Counted from the stretch's first letter, positions 51,001 to 58,844 are shown. The stretch is 64,000 nt of DNA from an uncultured Dysosmobacter sp. (GCA_934590165.1 CAKTOO010000007.1:1-64000); one strand, 5' to 3'. Numbers and translations are program-made. The notes: generated by a model not told the origin, from the sequence alone.

Positions 51001-51540
51001 ACCGAGGTGTACTCCAACACCGGCGGTCAGGCTTCCAAGGCCACCCAGCTGGGCGCTGTGGCGCAGTTCGCCAACGCCGGTAAGAAGACCGGCAAGAAGG
51101 ATCTGGGCGCTATCGCCATGACGTATGGCAACGTCTATGTTGCCCAGGTTGCCATGGGCGCCAACGAGCAGCACCTCATCACGGCATTGAAGGAAGCCGA
51201 GGCGCATCATGGTCCCTCCCTCATCATTGCTTACGCACCCTGCATCAACCACGGTATCTCCAAGGGCATGGGCCAGGTCCAGCTGGAGGAGAAGCAGGCC
51301 AGCGAGTGCGGCTATTGGCCCCTGTGGCGCTATGTGCCCGAGCTGAAGGACGAGGGTAAGAATCCCTTCATCCTGACCAGCAAGGAGCCCAACGGCCAGC
51401 TGCTGGACTTCATGATGGGTGAGACCCGGTTCGCCTCTCTGACCAGAACCTTCCCCGAGACTGCCAAGGAGCTGTTCGAGGCGGCCCAGGAGTTCTGCGC
51501 TGATCGTTACGCCAGATACAAGAAACTGGCTGAGCAGTGA
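48019..51540 (+). CDS. nifJ: Pyruvate:ferredoxin (flavodoxin) oxidoreductase
   Basis: A 1173-residue single-chain PFOR that oxidises pyruvate to acetyl-CoA and CO2 and reduces ferredoxin, a central step of clostridial fermentation. Domains in order: the N-terminal pyrimidine-binding part (EVATIYPITPSSPMAD), a CoA-binding/linker region, a two-cluster ferredoxin domain (CIGCNKCALVCPH at 692 and CQGCGACANACP at 748), and the thiamin-diphosphate domain (YGGDGWAYDIGFGGLDHVLASG and VDTEVYSNTGGQ). CAGCGEAPYMKL provides ligands for the third cluster. Codon choice is more even than in neighbours, which fits high expression. GGGAGGAATTAAGTTT leads to the ATG. Confidence 0.98.
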   Translation: MAKNKVFKTMDGNEAAAYVSYAFTEVATIYPITPSSPMADHVDAWAANGKKNLFGQPVKLVEMQAESGAAGAMHGSLETGSLTSTYTASQGLLLMIPPMYRIAGSQLPGVMHVSARTVATHSLSIFGDHSDVMACRQTGWAQLASSSVQESMDMAAVAHLSAIKGSIPFQHFFDGFRTSHEIQKIEVLDYEDLGKLLDWDAVQRFKDHALSTEHPTLRHTLQNPDTFFQSREACNTAYAALPAIVEEYMGKINELTGRNYQLFNYYGAPDAERVVVAMGSVCETLTEVVDYLVERGEKVGFIQVHLFRPFSMERLLEKIPASCKCLTVLDRTKEPGAPGEPLYLDVCNALWEGKRTNIEALGGRYGLGSKDTTPAQMKAVFDNMKGEKKNHFTVGINDDVTHLSLPVGENIVTAGKSIISCKFWGLGSDGTVGANKNSIKIIGDHTDQYAQAYFEYDSKKSGGVTKSHLRFGHEPIHSTYYVTMADFVACHKPSYIKDFDIVSEIKPHGTFLLNTSWSGAELEANLPNRVKRQIAEREINFYTIDATAIAMELGLGNRTNTVLQAAFFKLSGIIPIADAVGYMKAAIVKSYSKKGQKIVDMNSAAVDRGVDAAVKIDVPASWKTLTDDTQAPDANLPHYIRAIQIPVNKQAGDAIPVSEFMPYADGVTPSETSKYEKRGIAVKVPQWLPENCIGCNKCALVCPHAAIRPFLLNAEEEAAKPASFVTKEAKGKGFEGLTFRMQVDPLDCQGCGACANACPAKEKALVMELLETQMPEQENWDHALTLSTKANPMDKFTVRGSQFERPLYEFSGACAGCGEAPYMKLMSQLFGDRMFVTSATGCAYVVGSSTPSFPYAANEKGHGPANSNSLFEDNAEYALGMKLSIDQMRRQMAAHAEAVVAATSDAALKSAIEAWLAEGDIGDKTRALSEAVVAALDATTETSDAIAFMKANKDVLPKKSVWMYGGDGWAYDIGFGGLDHVLASGADVNILVVDTEVYSNTGGQASKATQLGAVAQFANAGKKTGKKDLGAIAMTYGNVYVAQVAMGANEQHLITALKEAEAHHGPSLIIAYAPCINHGISKGMGQVQLEEKQASECGYWPLWRYVPELKDEGKNPFILTSKEPNGQLLDFMMGETRFASLTRTFPETAKELFEAAQEFCADRYARYKKLAEQ

Positions 51541-51652
51541 TTGCAGGCCGGGGACTGTACGAAATTGGCAGAAATGTTGAGCGCCTTGTCTGACAAAGTA
51601 CAACAGTTTCTGCTTTTGTCCGGCTGCGGCGAGACAACGTGAACGAAGAATG

Positions 51653-51692
51653 AGGCCCCGGGGTTTCTCGTGCGAGAAACCCCGGGGCCTTT
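51653..51692 (+). terminator. Terminator of the PFOR gene
   Basis: An 18-bp near-perfect stem AGGCCCCGGGGTTTCTCG/CGAGAAACCCCGGGGCCT with a TG loop, followed by TTC. Confidence 0.85.
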
Positions 51693-51710
51693 CACAAATG
51701 AAAAGAGAGT

Positions 51711-51752
51711 GAAAAAATTCCGCTGCTCCCATCATCAGAAGAGCAGCGGAAT
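51711..51752 (-). terminator. Terminator of the minus-strand XRE operon
   Basis: On the minus strand ATTCCGCTGCTC pairs with GAGCAGCGGAAT across 12 nt and is followed by TTTTTC. Confidence 0.82.
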
Positions 51753-51757
51753 TTGCG

Positions 51758-52219
51758 TTATTTGCCCAATTCCTTGCGGACGGCCTGCCGCAGCAGAGCC
51801 TGCCCCTCGGGGGAGCGGAGCACATCCAGCACCGCGGTGCGGACCACGCCCTGGAAGGACTTGCTGTTCAGCAGGGCGCTGAACACGGCGCTGTCCTGGC
51901 TGCCGCCGGAGGACTGGACCACCACCGGGGCCTCGGGCCGTTTGGGCGCCAGCGCGGGGGCGGGCTCCTCCTCGGCGTAGGCCCGCTCCAGCCAGGTGCC
52001 CTGGCCTTCTTCCCGGACGTCCACCTCGCCACGGAGATAGGCCAGGGTGACGCCGAAAAACTCCGCAAGCTTTTTCTGCTGGTCCTGGGAGGGCGTCTGC
52101 CGCCCGGTCTCAAATTTTTCCGCCGCGCTTTTGGGAAAGCCCAAAGCGGCGGACAGGGCAGGGCGGCTGAGGTTCCGCTCCGTCCGCAGGGTTTCGATGC
52201 GTTGTGCCATGGTGACCAT
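51758..52219 (-). CDS. XRE-family DNA-binding regulator
   Basis: 153 residues. The first 60 are a Cro/C1-type helix-turn-helix (IETLRTERNLSRPALSAALGFPKSAAEKFETGRQTPSQDQQKKLAEFFGV). The rest is an Ala/Pro linker and a C-terminal helical segment (FSALLNSKSFQGVVRTAVLDVLRSPEGQALLRQAVRKELGK) that may dimerise or sense a ligand. ATG 52219 lies 9 nt after AGGAGG; ATG 52210 is further away. It is the last gene of a minus-strand operon, 21 bp after the aminotransferase gene, and probably regulates it. Confidence 0.82.
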   Translation of the reverse strand: MVTMAQRIETLRTERNLSRPALSAALGFPKSAAEKFETGRQTPSQDQQKKLAEFFGVTLAYLRGEVDVREEGQGTWLERAYAEEEPAPALAPKRPEAPVVVQSSGGSQDSAVFSALLNSKSFQGVVRTAVLDVLRSPEGQALLRQAVRKELGK

Positions 52220-52240
52220 TGTGTGATTCCTCCTGAAAAC

Positions 52241-53494
52241 TCAATCTTTGGGATGGCGCTGCCGGATGACGGAGAAGGCATCCTCCGCCACGGCGATCGT
52301 TTCGGCAATGTCCTCGTTGGAGAGGGCATAGTTGATAAAATGGTTGTGGTGGGTGGTGAAGAATACGCCCCGTTTTACGCACTCGGCAATCCACTCCTGG
52401 TGGAGCATGAGGCTGGGGTCGTCCGCCAGCCGCAGGTAAAACAGGCTGGGCATTCCCGAAACACGGAGGTCAAAGCCATACTTCTGCCCGGCGGCAATGA
52501 GACCGTCGCCCAATTTTTTGCCTTTTTCATTCAATATCTTGGGCAAATCCAGCTTTTTCATTTTCTCCACGCAGGCAATGCCGGCGGCGAAGGGTACGGC
52601 GGAGAGCCAATAGCTGCCGGTGTAGCTGATACCGGAAACAGCGCCTTTTAAAAACTCCTTGCCGCACAGGGCGGAGACGTTGTAGCCGTTGGCCAGGGCC
52701 TTGCAGAAGCAAATGAGGTCCGCCTCAAAGCCGAAGTAATGGTCGCTGCCCTGAAGGTCCAGCCGCCAGCCGGCCCGGACATCGTCCACGATGAGAATGG
52801 CGCCCTCGTCCGTGCACAGCTTGCGGACCTTCTGCCAGTACCCGTCGGCGGGCAGCTCGTTGTCTTTAAAATTGCCGTGCATATAGGGCTGGCCGATGAC
52901 AGCGGCAATCTGGCCTTTGTAGCGGTCAAACAGCTCCGCCAGGGCGTCAAAGTCGTTCCACTCCACGTACAGGTTGTGCATCACATCTTCTTCCAGTACG
53001 CCGGAGTAGTCCATTTTCTGGGTCCAGGGAGAGACGCCGTGATAGTAGCCCTTGAAAAAAACGATCTTTTTCCGGCGGGTGTGTGCTCTGGCGGTCATGA
53101 CCGCCAGGGTGGTGACGTCGTTGCCGTTCTTGGCAAAAAAGGCCCAGTCGGCGGAGGCCACCGTCTCCACAAGCAGTTCCGCGAAGTCGATCATTTTGGT
53201 GGAGGGAATGGTGACGCAGTCCTCCAGCTGCCGCTGCTTGGCCGCGGCGGCGTCCACATCCGGATCGTGGTAGCCCAGGACATTGGGGCCATAGCCGCAC
53301 ATATAGTCGATCATCCGGTTGCCGTCCACGTCCCAGAAATAGCTGCCCTGGGCCCGGGAGGAGAACAGGGGCCACGCCTCCACAGGGGTGTAGCAGCCCT
53401 CGGCGGGGCCCTGGTGGCCGTAAATGCCGGAGGGGATCACCTTACAGGCCCGGAGGTATTCCTCCCGGCTTTTGGAATAGTCGTTGATCTTCAT
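52241..53494 (-). CDS. Class III PLP aminotransferase (GSA aminomutase-like)
   Basis: 417 residues of the class III aminotransferase fold, closest in feel to glutamate-1-semialdehyde aminomutase. Landmarks are SYFWDVDGNRMIDYMCGYGPNVLGYHDP, FAKNGNDVTTLAVMTARAHTRRKK, ILIVDDVRAGWRLD and the PLP lysine Lys265 in FCKALANGYNVSALCG. Canonical GSA aminomutases have DEV where this has DDV, and no heme genes are near, so another amino-ketone or amino-acid substrate is likely. GGAGG precedes the ATG. It starts 12 bp after the upstream unknown gene. Confidence 0.85.
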   Translation of the reverse strand: MKINDYSKSREEYLRACKVIPSGIYGHQGPAEGCYTPVEAWPLFSSRAQGSYFWDVDGNRMIDYMCGYGPNVLGYHDPDVDAAAAKQRQLEDCVTIPSTKMIDFAELLVETVASADWAFFAKNGNDVTTLAVMTARAHTRRKKIVFFKGYYHGVSPWTQKMDYSGVLEEDVMHNLYVEWNDFDALAELFDRYKGQIAAVIGQPYMHGNFKDNELPADGYWQKVRKLCTDEGAILIVDDVRAGWRLDLQGSDHYFGFEADLICFCKALANGYNVSALCGKEFLKGAVSGISYTGSYWLSAVPFAAGIACVEKMKKLDLPKILNEKGKKLGDGLIAAGQKYGFDLRVSGMPSLFYLRLADDPSLMLHQEWIAECVKRGVFFTTHHNHFINYALSNEDIAETIAVAEDAFSVIRQRHPKD

Positions 53495-53506
53495 AATGGT
53501 CCCTCC

Positions 53507-54262
53507 TTACGCGAGATATACCGACACCCGGTCCAGGATGCGGTTGATGTTGTCGATTTGGGAGATCATACCGCCGATGCGGACCTGCCCCAGCCCCACG
53601 GCGGCGATAGCGTTCACCTGGCCGTCAAACAGGTCCCGGGCCAGGTGCATCCCCTGAAACTCCATATAGGAGAGGAACTGCTCCGGCACCTGGTGGACAG
53701 CGGTCAGACGGTGGTCCCGGCAGCACAGGGCCGCAGCGGGGCCGCCGGCAATGGAGAGCTTTGCGGTACCGTCCACGATGTTGGAGGCGGAGAATTGGCC
53801 GATGGTGTCTTGATTGGCCACTTGGGCAATGGCCTCCGCGATGACATGGAACATCAGCGTGGTGGAGATCCGGAAAAAATCCGGGTCATTGAGGGCACCG
53901 GGGGCCGGCTTCAAAAAGGCGCCCAGCCGGTCCGTCAGCTTGGTGAAGGGACCCAACAGAAATCCCACCTTTGTGAAGCCCTTGCTGGGAATGGGTGTCA
54001 CCGTGCCGTCGATGAGGCCATTGAACTTCTCACAGGAGGAGAAGGGGAGCTTGATCTGGCACCGCTCCGTGCCGGGGACCATGCGGCACTGGCCGCCGCC
54101 GAAAAACAAAGTGGCCTCCGGCCCGCCCTTTACGGCGATGCCTACGGAGACGGATTTTCCCTCAATGAGCTTCGCGGACTCCGGGTCCAGCTGACAGAGA
54201 TAGGGAATGGCGCCCAGCACGGCGAAAAGGTTGATGTAGGCCATAGTCCTCACGTCTTTCAT
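53507..54262 (-). CDS. Unknown protein, possibly SCP2-like
   Basis: 251 residues, mostly soluble, with moderately hydrophobic helices (FFRISTTLMFHVIAEAIAQVAN). The segment KSVSVGIAVKGGPEATLFFGGGQCRM and the later DGTAKLSIAGGPAAAL have the alternating pattern seen in SCP-2 sterol carrier folds, but I cannot confirm that family. ATG 54262 lies 7 nt after GGAGG; an open frame upstream covers other sequence. First gene of the operon with the class III aminotransferase and XRE regulator, so it may bind or modify the same substrate. Confidence 0.5.
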   Translation of the reverse strand: MKDVRTMAYINLFAVLGAIPYLCQLDPESAKLIEGKSVSVGIAVKGGPEATLFFGGGQCRMVPGTERCQIKLPFSSCEKFNGLIDGTVTPIPSKGFTKVGFLLGPFTKLTDRLGAFLKPAPGALNDPDFFRISTTLMFHVIAEAIAQVANQDTIGQFSASNIVDGTAKLSIAGGPAAALCCRDHRLTAVHQVPEQFLSYMEFQGMHLARDLFDGQVNAIAAVGLGQVRIGGMISQIDNINRILDRVSVYLA

Positions 54263-54359
54263 ACGGCTGCCTCCAATTTGCATTTGATGATTCAGTATAC
54301 AGCGAAATGCCGGGAAGTGCAAGCAGAGGCAGCCCTTTGGGCCGCCTCCTCCTGGAATT

Positions 54360-54806
54360 CTATTGGAAGATGCTTTGGCAGAACTGGACCGCGCCGGCAA
54401 GATCTTCCGGAGTGGGATGGCCCTTGGAAATGCCGCCGACCAGCCGGAAGGGCCCGAAGGTGTCAAAGCCCAAACAGCCGTATTCACCGAGAATTTCGGC
54501 GTTTTTGAGGCGGGCGATCTGGGCGATGGCATCTGTATAGCCCTGCTTTTTTGTCCCGCAGGTGTAAAGAAAGAACACCCGCTTTCCCGCGGGCAGGCAT
54601 GTTTCCGCCAGATGCAGGACGCTTTTGTGAAACTTGGAATAATAAATGCCGGAGGCGAAGCCCACCCGCTCATAGCTGTTCAGGTCGGCATCCGCGGCAA
54701 CTGCGGCGTCGATCAGGTCGATGCCGTCAAAGGCTTCCGCGAGGGTATCCACAAGCTGTTTCGTATTGCCGTGGTGTTTGGAATAATAGACAATGGCTGT
54801 TTTCAT
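54360..54806 (-). CDS. Flavodoxin-family protein
   Basis: 148 residues. The FMN phosphate-binding loop is SKHHGNTKQ at residues 9-17, and LYTCGTKKQGYTD plus EYGCLGFDTFGPFRL fit a flavodoxin-like domain. It is of the type used as a single-domain flavodoxin or an oxidase/oxidoreductase partner, and may carry electrons from the PFOR nearby. AAGGAG precedes the start. A palindromic operator covers its promoter, so it is probably induced by a specific signal. A GC-rich hairpin at 54326-54348 follows it and may terminate it. Confidence 0.82.
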   Translation of the reverse strand: MKTAIVYYSKHHGNTKQLVDTLAEAFDGIDLIDAAVAADADLNSYERVGFASGIYYSKFHKSVLHLAETCLPAGKRVFFLYTCGTKKQGYTDAIAQIARLKNAEILGEYGCLGFDTFGPFRLVGGISKGHPTPEDLAGAVQFCQSIFQ

Positions 54807-54828
54807 AGGCAATTCTCCTTGATTTGTG

Positions 54829-54868
54829 ACAGTATAAAAATTATACTGTACAAAAAGGGCGAGGGCAA
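54829..54868 (-). promoter_or_regulatory. Flavodoxin promoter with palindromic operator
   Basis: Minus-strand -35 TTGCCC (54868-54863) and -10 TATAAT (54845-54840), 17-bp spacer. A perfect inverted repeat with 9-bp arms ACAGTATAA and TTATACTGT (54829-54837 and 54841-54849) spans the -10. Such a site suits a small dimeric repressor such as a MarR- or HxlR-type protein; none is encoded next to it. Confidence 0.65.
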
Positions 54869-55037
54869 GTATACAGAATGCGGATACCTGGTATCGTAAA
54901 CTGTATTGGAGGGGCCTCTGGGAAAGGACATGACGGCGTAGGAATACCTGCAAAATATACGTTCGGACGGCGTGCGGGATGACTGCCCCGTGGGGCGATG
55001 CCTACCTTGCGGAGTGACCGCGTTTTCTGCGAAACAG

Positions 55038-55066
55038 TGGACTTTCAGACGGCGGCATGATAAAAT
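55038..55066 (+). promoter_or_regulatory. Promoter of the phosphoesterase gene
   Basis: TGGACT at 55038-55043 and TAAAAT at 55061-55066 with a 17-bp spacer and an extended TG at 55058. The stretch 54870-55037 shows nothing else I can identify. Confidence 0.5.
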
Positions 55067-55101
55067 AATGCGACTATTTTCCAACGGAGCGGGAGGCGGA
55101 C

Positions 55102-55995
55102 ATGCGGTACACGGGACAGCGGAGACGGCGGCTGCGGCGGGCGAAGCGGGCTTGCTTGGGGTTTTTGTCCTGCTTTGTGCTGTGGTGTGTCTGGGGGGTG
55201 TGGCAGTCCTGCCACCATCCGGTGACACGGGAGTGGACGGTGGACCTGCCCCAGCTGGACGGCCCGGTGCGGCTCGCAGTGTTGTCCGACCTTCATGACA
55301 TGGACTTTGGCGGAGACAACCGCCGGTTGGTGGAGCTGACGGCGGCAGAGAAGCCGGACCTGATTCTGCTGGACGGGGATATGCTCAACAGCTATTCAGA
55401 AAGCAGCGGTCGGGTGTGCTCACTGGTGCGGCATCTGGCGGATATCGCGCCGGTCTATTACGCCTGGGGCAACCACGAGCTGGAATACATGGAGCGGAAA
55501 ACCTCACCGCTGGAGGCGGAGCTCACCGCCGCCGGCGCTGTGGTGCTGGACCGCTCCTTTGCGGACCTGACCGTGAATGGCCGGCGTCTTCGCCTGGGTG
55601 GGCTGTACGATTACGCTTTCGCCCTGGATGATTTCAACACCTGCGACCCCGCCCACATGGACCCGGAGGTGTACGGTTTCCTGTCGGAGTTCCAGGATAC
55701 GGACCGGTGCCGCATCCTGCTGTCCCACCGGCCGGACAGCTTTGTGTTTGGGGAAGCGTGCGCCACCTGGGGAGTGGAGCTGGTCATCAGCGGCCACGAC
55801 CATGGCGGACAGGTGGTGCTGCCGTTCCTGGGGGGTGTATTCGGCGGAGATCAGGGGCTGTTTCCGGAGTATATCCACGGCCTGTATGAAAAGGATGGAA
55901 TTCGGCTGGCCATCACCAGCGGGCTTGGCACTCACCGGGAAATACTGCCCAGGATGTGGAACCCGCCGGAGATCATGCTCTTAAACTTATCATAA
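55102..55995 (+). CDS. Membrane-anchored metallophosphoesterase
   Basis: 297 residues: a basic N terminus, one membrane anchor (about 17-34) and a calcineurin-type phosphoesterase domain. The metal-binding motifs appear in order: SDLHD (62), LDGDML, GNHELEY, SHRPD and GHDHGGQ. The family (YkuE/YpbG group) includes enzymes acting on lipid or nucleotide phosphates; here the active site is probably outside the membrane. GGAGG lies before the ATG. The next gene starts 22 bp after its stop. Confidence 0.88.
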   Translation: MRYTGQRRRRLRRAKRACLGFLSCFVLWCVWGVWQSCHHPVTREWTVDLPQLDGPVRLAVLSDLHDMDFGGDNRRLVELTAAEKPDLILLDGDMLNSYSESSGRVCSLVRHLADIAPVYYAWGNHELEYMERKTSPLEAELTAAGAVVLDRSFADLTVNGRRLRLGGLYDYAFALDDFNTCDPAHMDPEVYGFLSEFQDTDRCRILLSHRPDSFVFGEACATWGVELVISGHDHGGQVVLPFLGGVFGGDQGLFPEYIHGLYEKDGIRLAITSGLGTHREILPRMWNPPEIMLLNLS

Positions 55996-56017
55996 AAGAA
56001 ACGAGGTGAAAGCGCCT

Positions 56018-57244
56018 GTGGAACGGTATGAACGACAGCTGCTGGAGGCTCTGCGGGCGTTTTTGCAGAGTGAGCCGGCCCGGGCGTTGCTGACGGAAGA
56101 AGAGGATTGGGCACGGCTGTGGGAGCTGGCGGCCCAGCAGAAGGTGCTGCCCATGGCGGCGGATGCCCTGGCGCCCGCACTGCGGACAGGAGGCGGAGAA
56201 GCCATCCTGGCGGCGGTGCGGAAAACCGCCGTACAGACCATGACGGTGCAGTTCCACCGCAGCGCCATATTCTTGGAGCTGTACCAAAAGCTGCTGGAAA
56301 AAGGGACCCGTCCCCTTGTGGTGAAAGGGATCTTGTGCCGGGAGCTGTATCCGAAGCCGGACCTGCGGATCTCCGCGGATGAGGACCTGCTGGTGGCGGA
56401 GGAGGAAGTGCCCATGGTGCTGGCGGTGCTGCGGAAGGCCGGCATGACGGTGGAGGACCCGGACGCGGAGCAGGTGCTGGCCTGCCGGGACAGCCGGGCG
56501 GGACTGTATCTGGAGTTGCACCGGACGCTGTTTCCGGCGTCCTCGGAGGTGTACGGCGGGCTGAACCGCTTTTTTGATGATGCGTTTGCCAACGCCGCGG
56601 AAGTGCCGGTGGAGGGCGGGACGGTATGGTCCCTGTGCCCGGAGGCGCATTTGCTGTATCTTATCCTCCACAGCTTCAAGCACTTTCTCCACTCGGGCTT
56701 CGGCATCCGGCAGGTGTGCGATATCTGCCTGTTTACCCAGGCCCATGGCGCGGAAGTGGACTGGCGCCGGCTGGCGGACCGGCTGGCCCAAGCCCGGGCG
56801 GATGTGTTTGCCGCAAACCTGCTGGCCATTGGCCGGGAATATCTGGGCTTTTCCCGGTACCCGGAGGAAGCGGAGGCCTGGATGGCCGGATTCGGAGACA
56901 ACTTGGACTGCGGTGACCTTCTGGCAGACCTGCTGGCCAGCGGCATTTACGGCAGCAGCTCCCTTTCCCGGCAGCACAGCAGCCTCATCACCCTCAACGC
57001 GGTGAAGGACGGCGCCGGCGGCAGGAGTGCCCACCGGGTGCTGCGGACGATGTTCCCGGCCCGGAGGGACCTGCTCAGGGCGTATCCCTATCTGGAGCGG
57101 TATCCCTGGCTGCTGCCGGCGGCGTGGCTCCAGCGGCTCGGGCACTATCAAAGCCAGAACGGAGGCACGGAATCCGCCAGAGAGAGCCTTTCCATCGGTG
57201 CCCAGCGGGTGGAGCTGCTGAAAAAATACCAGGTGATCCGGTGA
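56018..57244 (+). CDS. Nucleotidyltransferase family protein (NTP_transf_5)
   Basis: 408 residues matching the uncharacterised nucleotidyltransferase family PF14907: GTRPLVVKGILCRELYPKPDLRISADEDLLV holds the catalytic-type aspartates, followed by LELHRTLFP and HLLYLILHSFKHFLHSGFGIRQVCDICLF. Members often sit in polysaccharide or lasso-type clusters; the substrate is unknown. I prefer GTG 56018 with GAGG 11 nt upstream over GTG 56006, which overlaps that site. Same strand and 22 bp after the phosphoesterase gene. Confidence 0.8.
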   Translation: MERYERQLLEALRAFLQSEPARALLTEEEDWARLWELAAQQKVLPMAADALAPALRTGGGEAILAAVRKTAVQTMTVQFHRSAIFLELYQKLLEKGTRPLVVKGILCRELYPKPDLRISADEDLLVAEEEVPMVLAVLRKAGMTVEDPDAEQVLACRDSRAGLYLELHRTLFPASSEVYGGLNRFFDDAFANAAEVPVEGGTVWSLCPEAHLLYLILHSFKHFLHSGFGIRQVCDICLFTQAHGAEVDWRRLADRLAQARADVFAANLLAIGREYLGFSRYPEEAEAWMAGFGDNLDCGDLLADLLASGIYGSSSLSRQHSSLITLNAVKDGAGGRSAHRVLRTMFPARRDLLRAYPYLERYPWLLPAAWLQRLGHYQSQNGGTESARESLSIGAQRVELLKKYQVIR

Positions 57245-57247
57245 ACG

Positions 57248-57283
57248 AAAAAAGCGGGAGGGACCTCGGTCCCTCCCGCTTTT
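57248..57283. terminator. Bidirectional terminator
   Basis: AAAAAGCGGGAGGGAC pairs with GTCCCTCCCGCTTTT around CTCG. It ends the nucleotidyltransferase gene and, on the other strand, the aminotransferase gene. Confidence 0.9.
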
Positions 57284-57295
57284 GAACGGCATGGC

Positions 57296-58483
57296 TCAGA
57301 ATGCGGCCGTCAGTTGGGGATAGGCGGAGCGGACGTAGCGGTCCATGCGCCGCAGGGCCTCCCGCAGGTTTTCCTCGGAGCTGGCGAACACGATGCGCAG
57401 ATATCCTTCACCCATGGCGCCCAGCACGGAGCCGGGAATGACCACCACCCGGGCATGCTCCAGCAGCTCCTCCGCAAAGGCCTGGGAGCTTTTGCCGAAG
57501 GCCTTGATGTTGGGGAAGGCGTAAAAGCCGCCGGCGGTCCTGCCGCAGCGGAAGCCGGGGATCCGGTTCAGGCCGTCCACCAGAATGTCCCGGCGGCGGG
57601 CATACTCCCGCACCATGGCGTCCACACTGCGCTTTTGGCGGAAGGCCTCGGCGGCGGCCACCTGCACAAACGTGGGGATGCAGGACACCACACCCTCCTG
57701 GAGCTGGGCCAGCTTTGCGATATAGGCCGGGTCGGACATGACGGCATAGCCCACCCGCCAACCGGTCATGGCGTAGGTCTTGGAAAAGCTGTTGAGGAGG
57801 ATGACCCGGTCCCGCACCTCCGGCACCTGGGCCATGCTGAAATGCTCCACACCGTCAAAGACCAGAGCGTCGTAGGGCTCATCGGAAAAGACCCACAGGT
57901 CATGGCGTTGCACTACTTGGGCGATGGAGAGGATATCCTCCCGGCTCAAAACGGCGCCGGTGGGATTGGCGGGGGAGTTGAGTACAATGCCCCGGGTCTT
58001 TGGCGTGATGGCCTTTTCGATGTCGCTGGCCTGGATGCGGAAGCCGTTTTCCTCGTAGGTAGGCACCGGCACGGCTCTGGCTCCCACAAGGATAGCCTGT
58101 CCGTAGTAGTTGGAAAAGCAGGGGTCCGGTACCAATACCTCGTCGCCGGGGTCCAGCAGAGCCATGAACGTCAGCGTCATGCCCTCCAGGGCACCGGCGG
58201 TGATGATGACATGGTCCCGGGTGTAGCCTGGCCAGAAGGCCTGGCAGCGGCGGGCCACGGCGTCCCGCAGTCCGGGCATACCGGCGTTGGGGCTGTAATG
58301 GGTGTAGCCCTCGTCCAGGGCCCGCTTGGCGGCCTCCCGGATATAAACGGGGGTGTCAAAATCCGGCTCTCCCAAGGTGAGGTTGATGGTGTCTTGATAT
58401 TGGGCGGCCAAAGCGGCCATTTTGCGGATGCCGGAGGCGGGGTACGCCTGGGCGCGCTGGGAGAGCGGCAGAGATCCTTTCAT
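57296..58483 (-). CDS. Class I/II PLP aminotransferase
   Basis: 395 residues, fold type I. LGEPDFDTP, NSPANPTGAVLSREDI, VFSDEPYDALVF and the PLP lysine Lys235 in NSFSKTYAMTGWRVGYAVM identify it as an aspartate/aromatic aminotransferase of the AspC/PatA group. It may make an amino acid from 2-oxoglutarate transamination. ATG 58483 has GAGG 10 nt upstream. The frame is open upstream to 58963, but that stretch holds a strong terminator-like hairpin and the divergent capsule promoter, so it is leader rather than coding. It is distinct from the aminotransferase at 12.7 kb. Confidence 0.9.
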   Translation of the reverse strand: MKGSLPLSQRAQAYPASGIRKMAALAAQYQDTINLTLGEPDFDTPVYIREAAKRALDEGYTHYSPNAGMPGLRDAVARRCQAFWPGYTRDHVIITAGALEGMTLTFMALLDPGDEVLVPDPCFSNYYGQAILVGARAVPVPTYEENGFRIQASDIEKAITPKTRGIVLNSPANPTGAVLSREDILSIAQVVQRHDLWVFSDEPYDALVFDGVEHFSMAQVPEVRDRVILLNSFSKTYAMTGWRVGYAVMSDPAYIAKLAQLQEGVVSCIPTFVQVAAAEAFRQKRSVDAMVREYARRRDILVDGLNRIPGFRCGRTAGGFYAFPNIKAFGKSSQAFAEELLEHARVVVIPGSVLGAMGEGYLRIVFASSEENLREALRRMDRYVRSAYPQLTAAF

Positions 58484-58532
58484 GTCAAACGCCTCGCTCT
58501 GGCCATGTGCGCGGCACACGGCCTTATATTGC

Positions 58533-58574
58533 AAATAAAAACAAGGGCGCTTTCCCAGCGGGAAAGCGCCCTTG
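58533..58574 (-). terminator. Attenuator-like terminator in the aminotransferase leader
   Basis: On the minus strand a perfect 15-bp stem CAAGGGCGCTTTCCC/GGGAAAGCGCCCTTG with loop GCT is followed by TTTTTATTT. It lies 50 nt upstream of the start codon, in the leader of the gene, suggesting transcription attenuation. I could not match it to a known riboswitch class. The 361-bp gap 58484-58844 otherwise contains the capsule promoter. Confidence 0.75.
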
Positions 58575-58768
58575 CTCTCATTTCTGCTTTTCAGTTTAGC
58601 GGACTGGCGGGAAAAAGTCAATGGGAAGAACTTCCACAATGAGCGGCGGAAGGGCTGCGTCCATCCGGCATTTTGCCGGAACCGCCGGATACGGCGGAGC
58701 AGGGAAACGCCAACAAGAAAATGGTTACAAAAAAATGATAATTTTGCACCGATATTTGACACATATAT

Positions 58769-58797
58769 TTGACTTTGCCGAATGGCAGGGATATAAT
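58769..58797 (+). promoter_or_regulatory. Promoter of the exopolysaccharide locus
   Basis: TTGACT at 58769-58774 and TATAAT at 58792-58797 with a 17-bp spacer; a second TTGACA lies at 58757-58762. The start would be near 58804, about 40 nt before the first gene. Confidence 0.75.
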
Positions 58798-58844
58798 AAA
58801 ACAGACTGGCGTAATAGAACTTTTTCTGGAAGGGAAGAAAGCGT

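Noticed and set aside
47896..51825. A long open frame on the minus strand opposite PFOR (1309 codons)
   Set aside because: It mirrors the plus-strand gene because of high GC at codon position three; the protein is low complexity, rich in His, Gly and Val, has no start signals, and PFOR is certain on the other strand. The same holds for long minus frames at 2690-5629 and 33219-36245.
58484..58590. Short ORF (33 codons) over the attenuator before the minus-strand aminotransferase
   Set aside because: It ends at the start codon of the gene but has no ribosome binding site and no run of one kind of codon; not reported as a gene.
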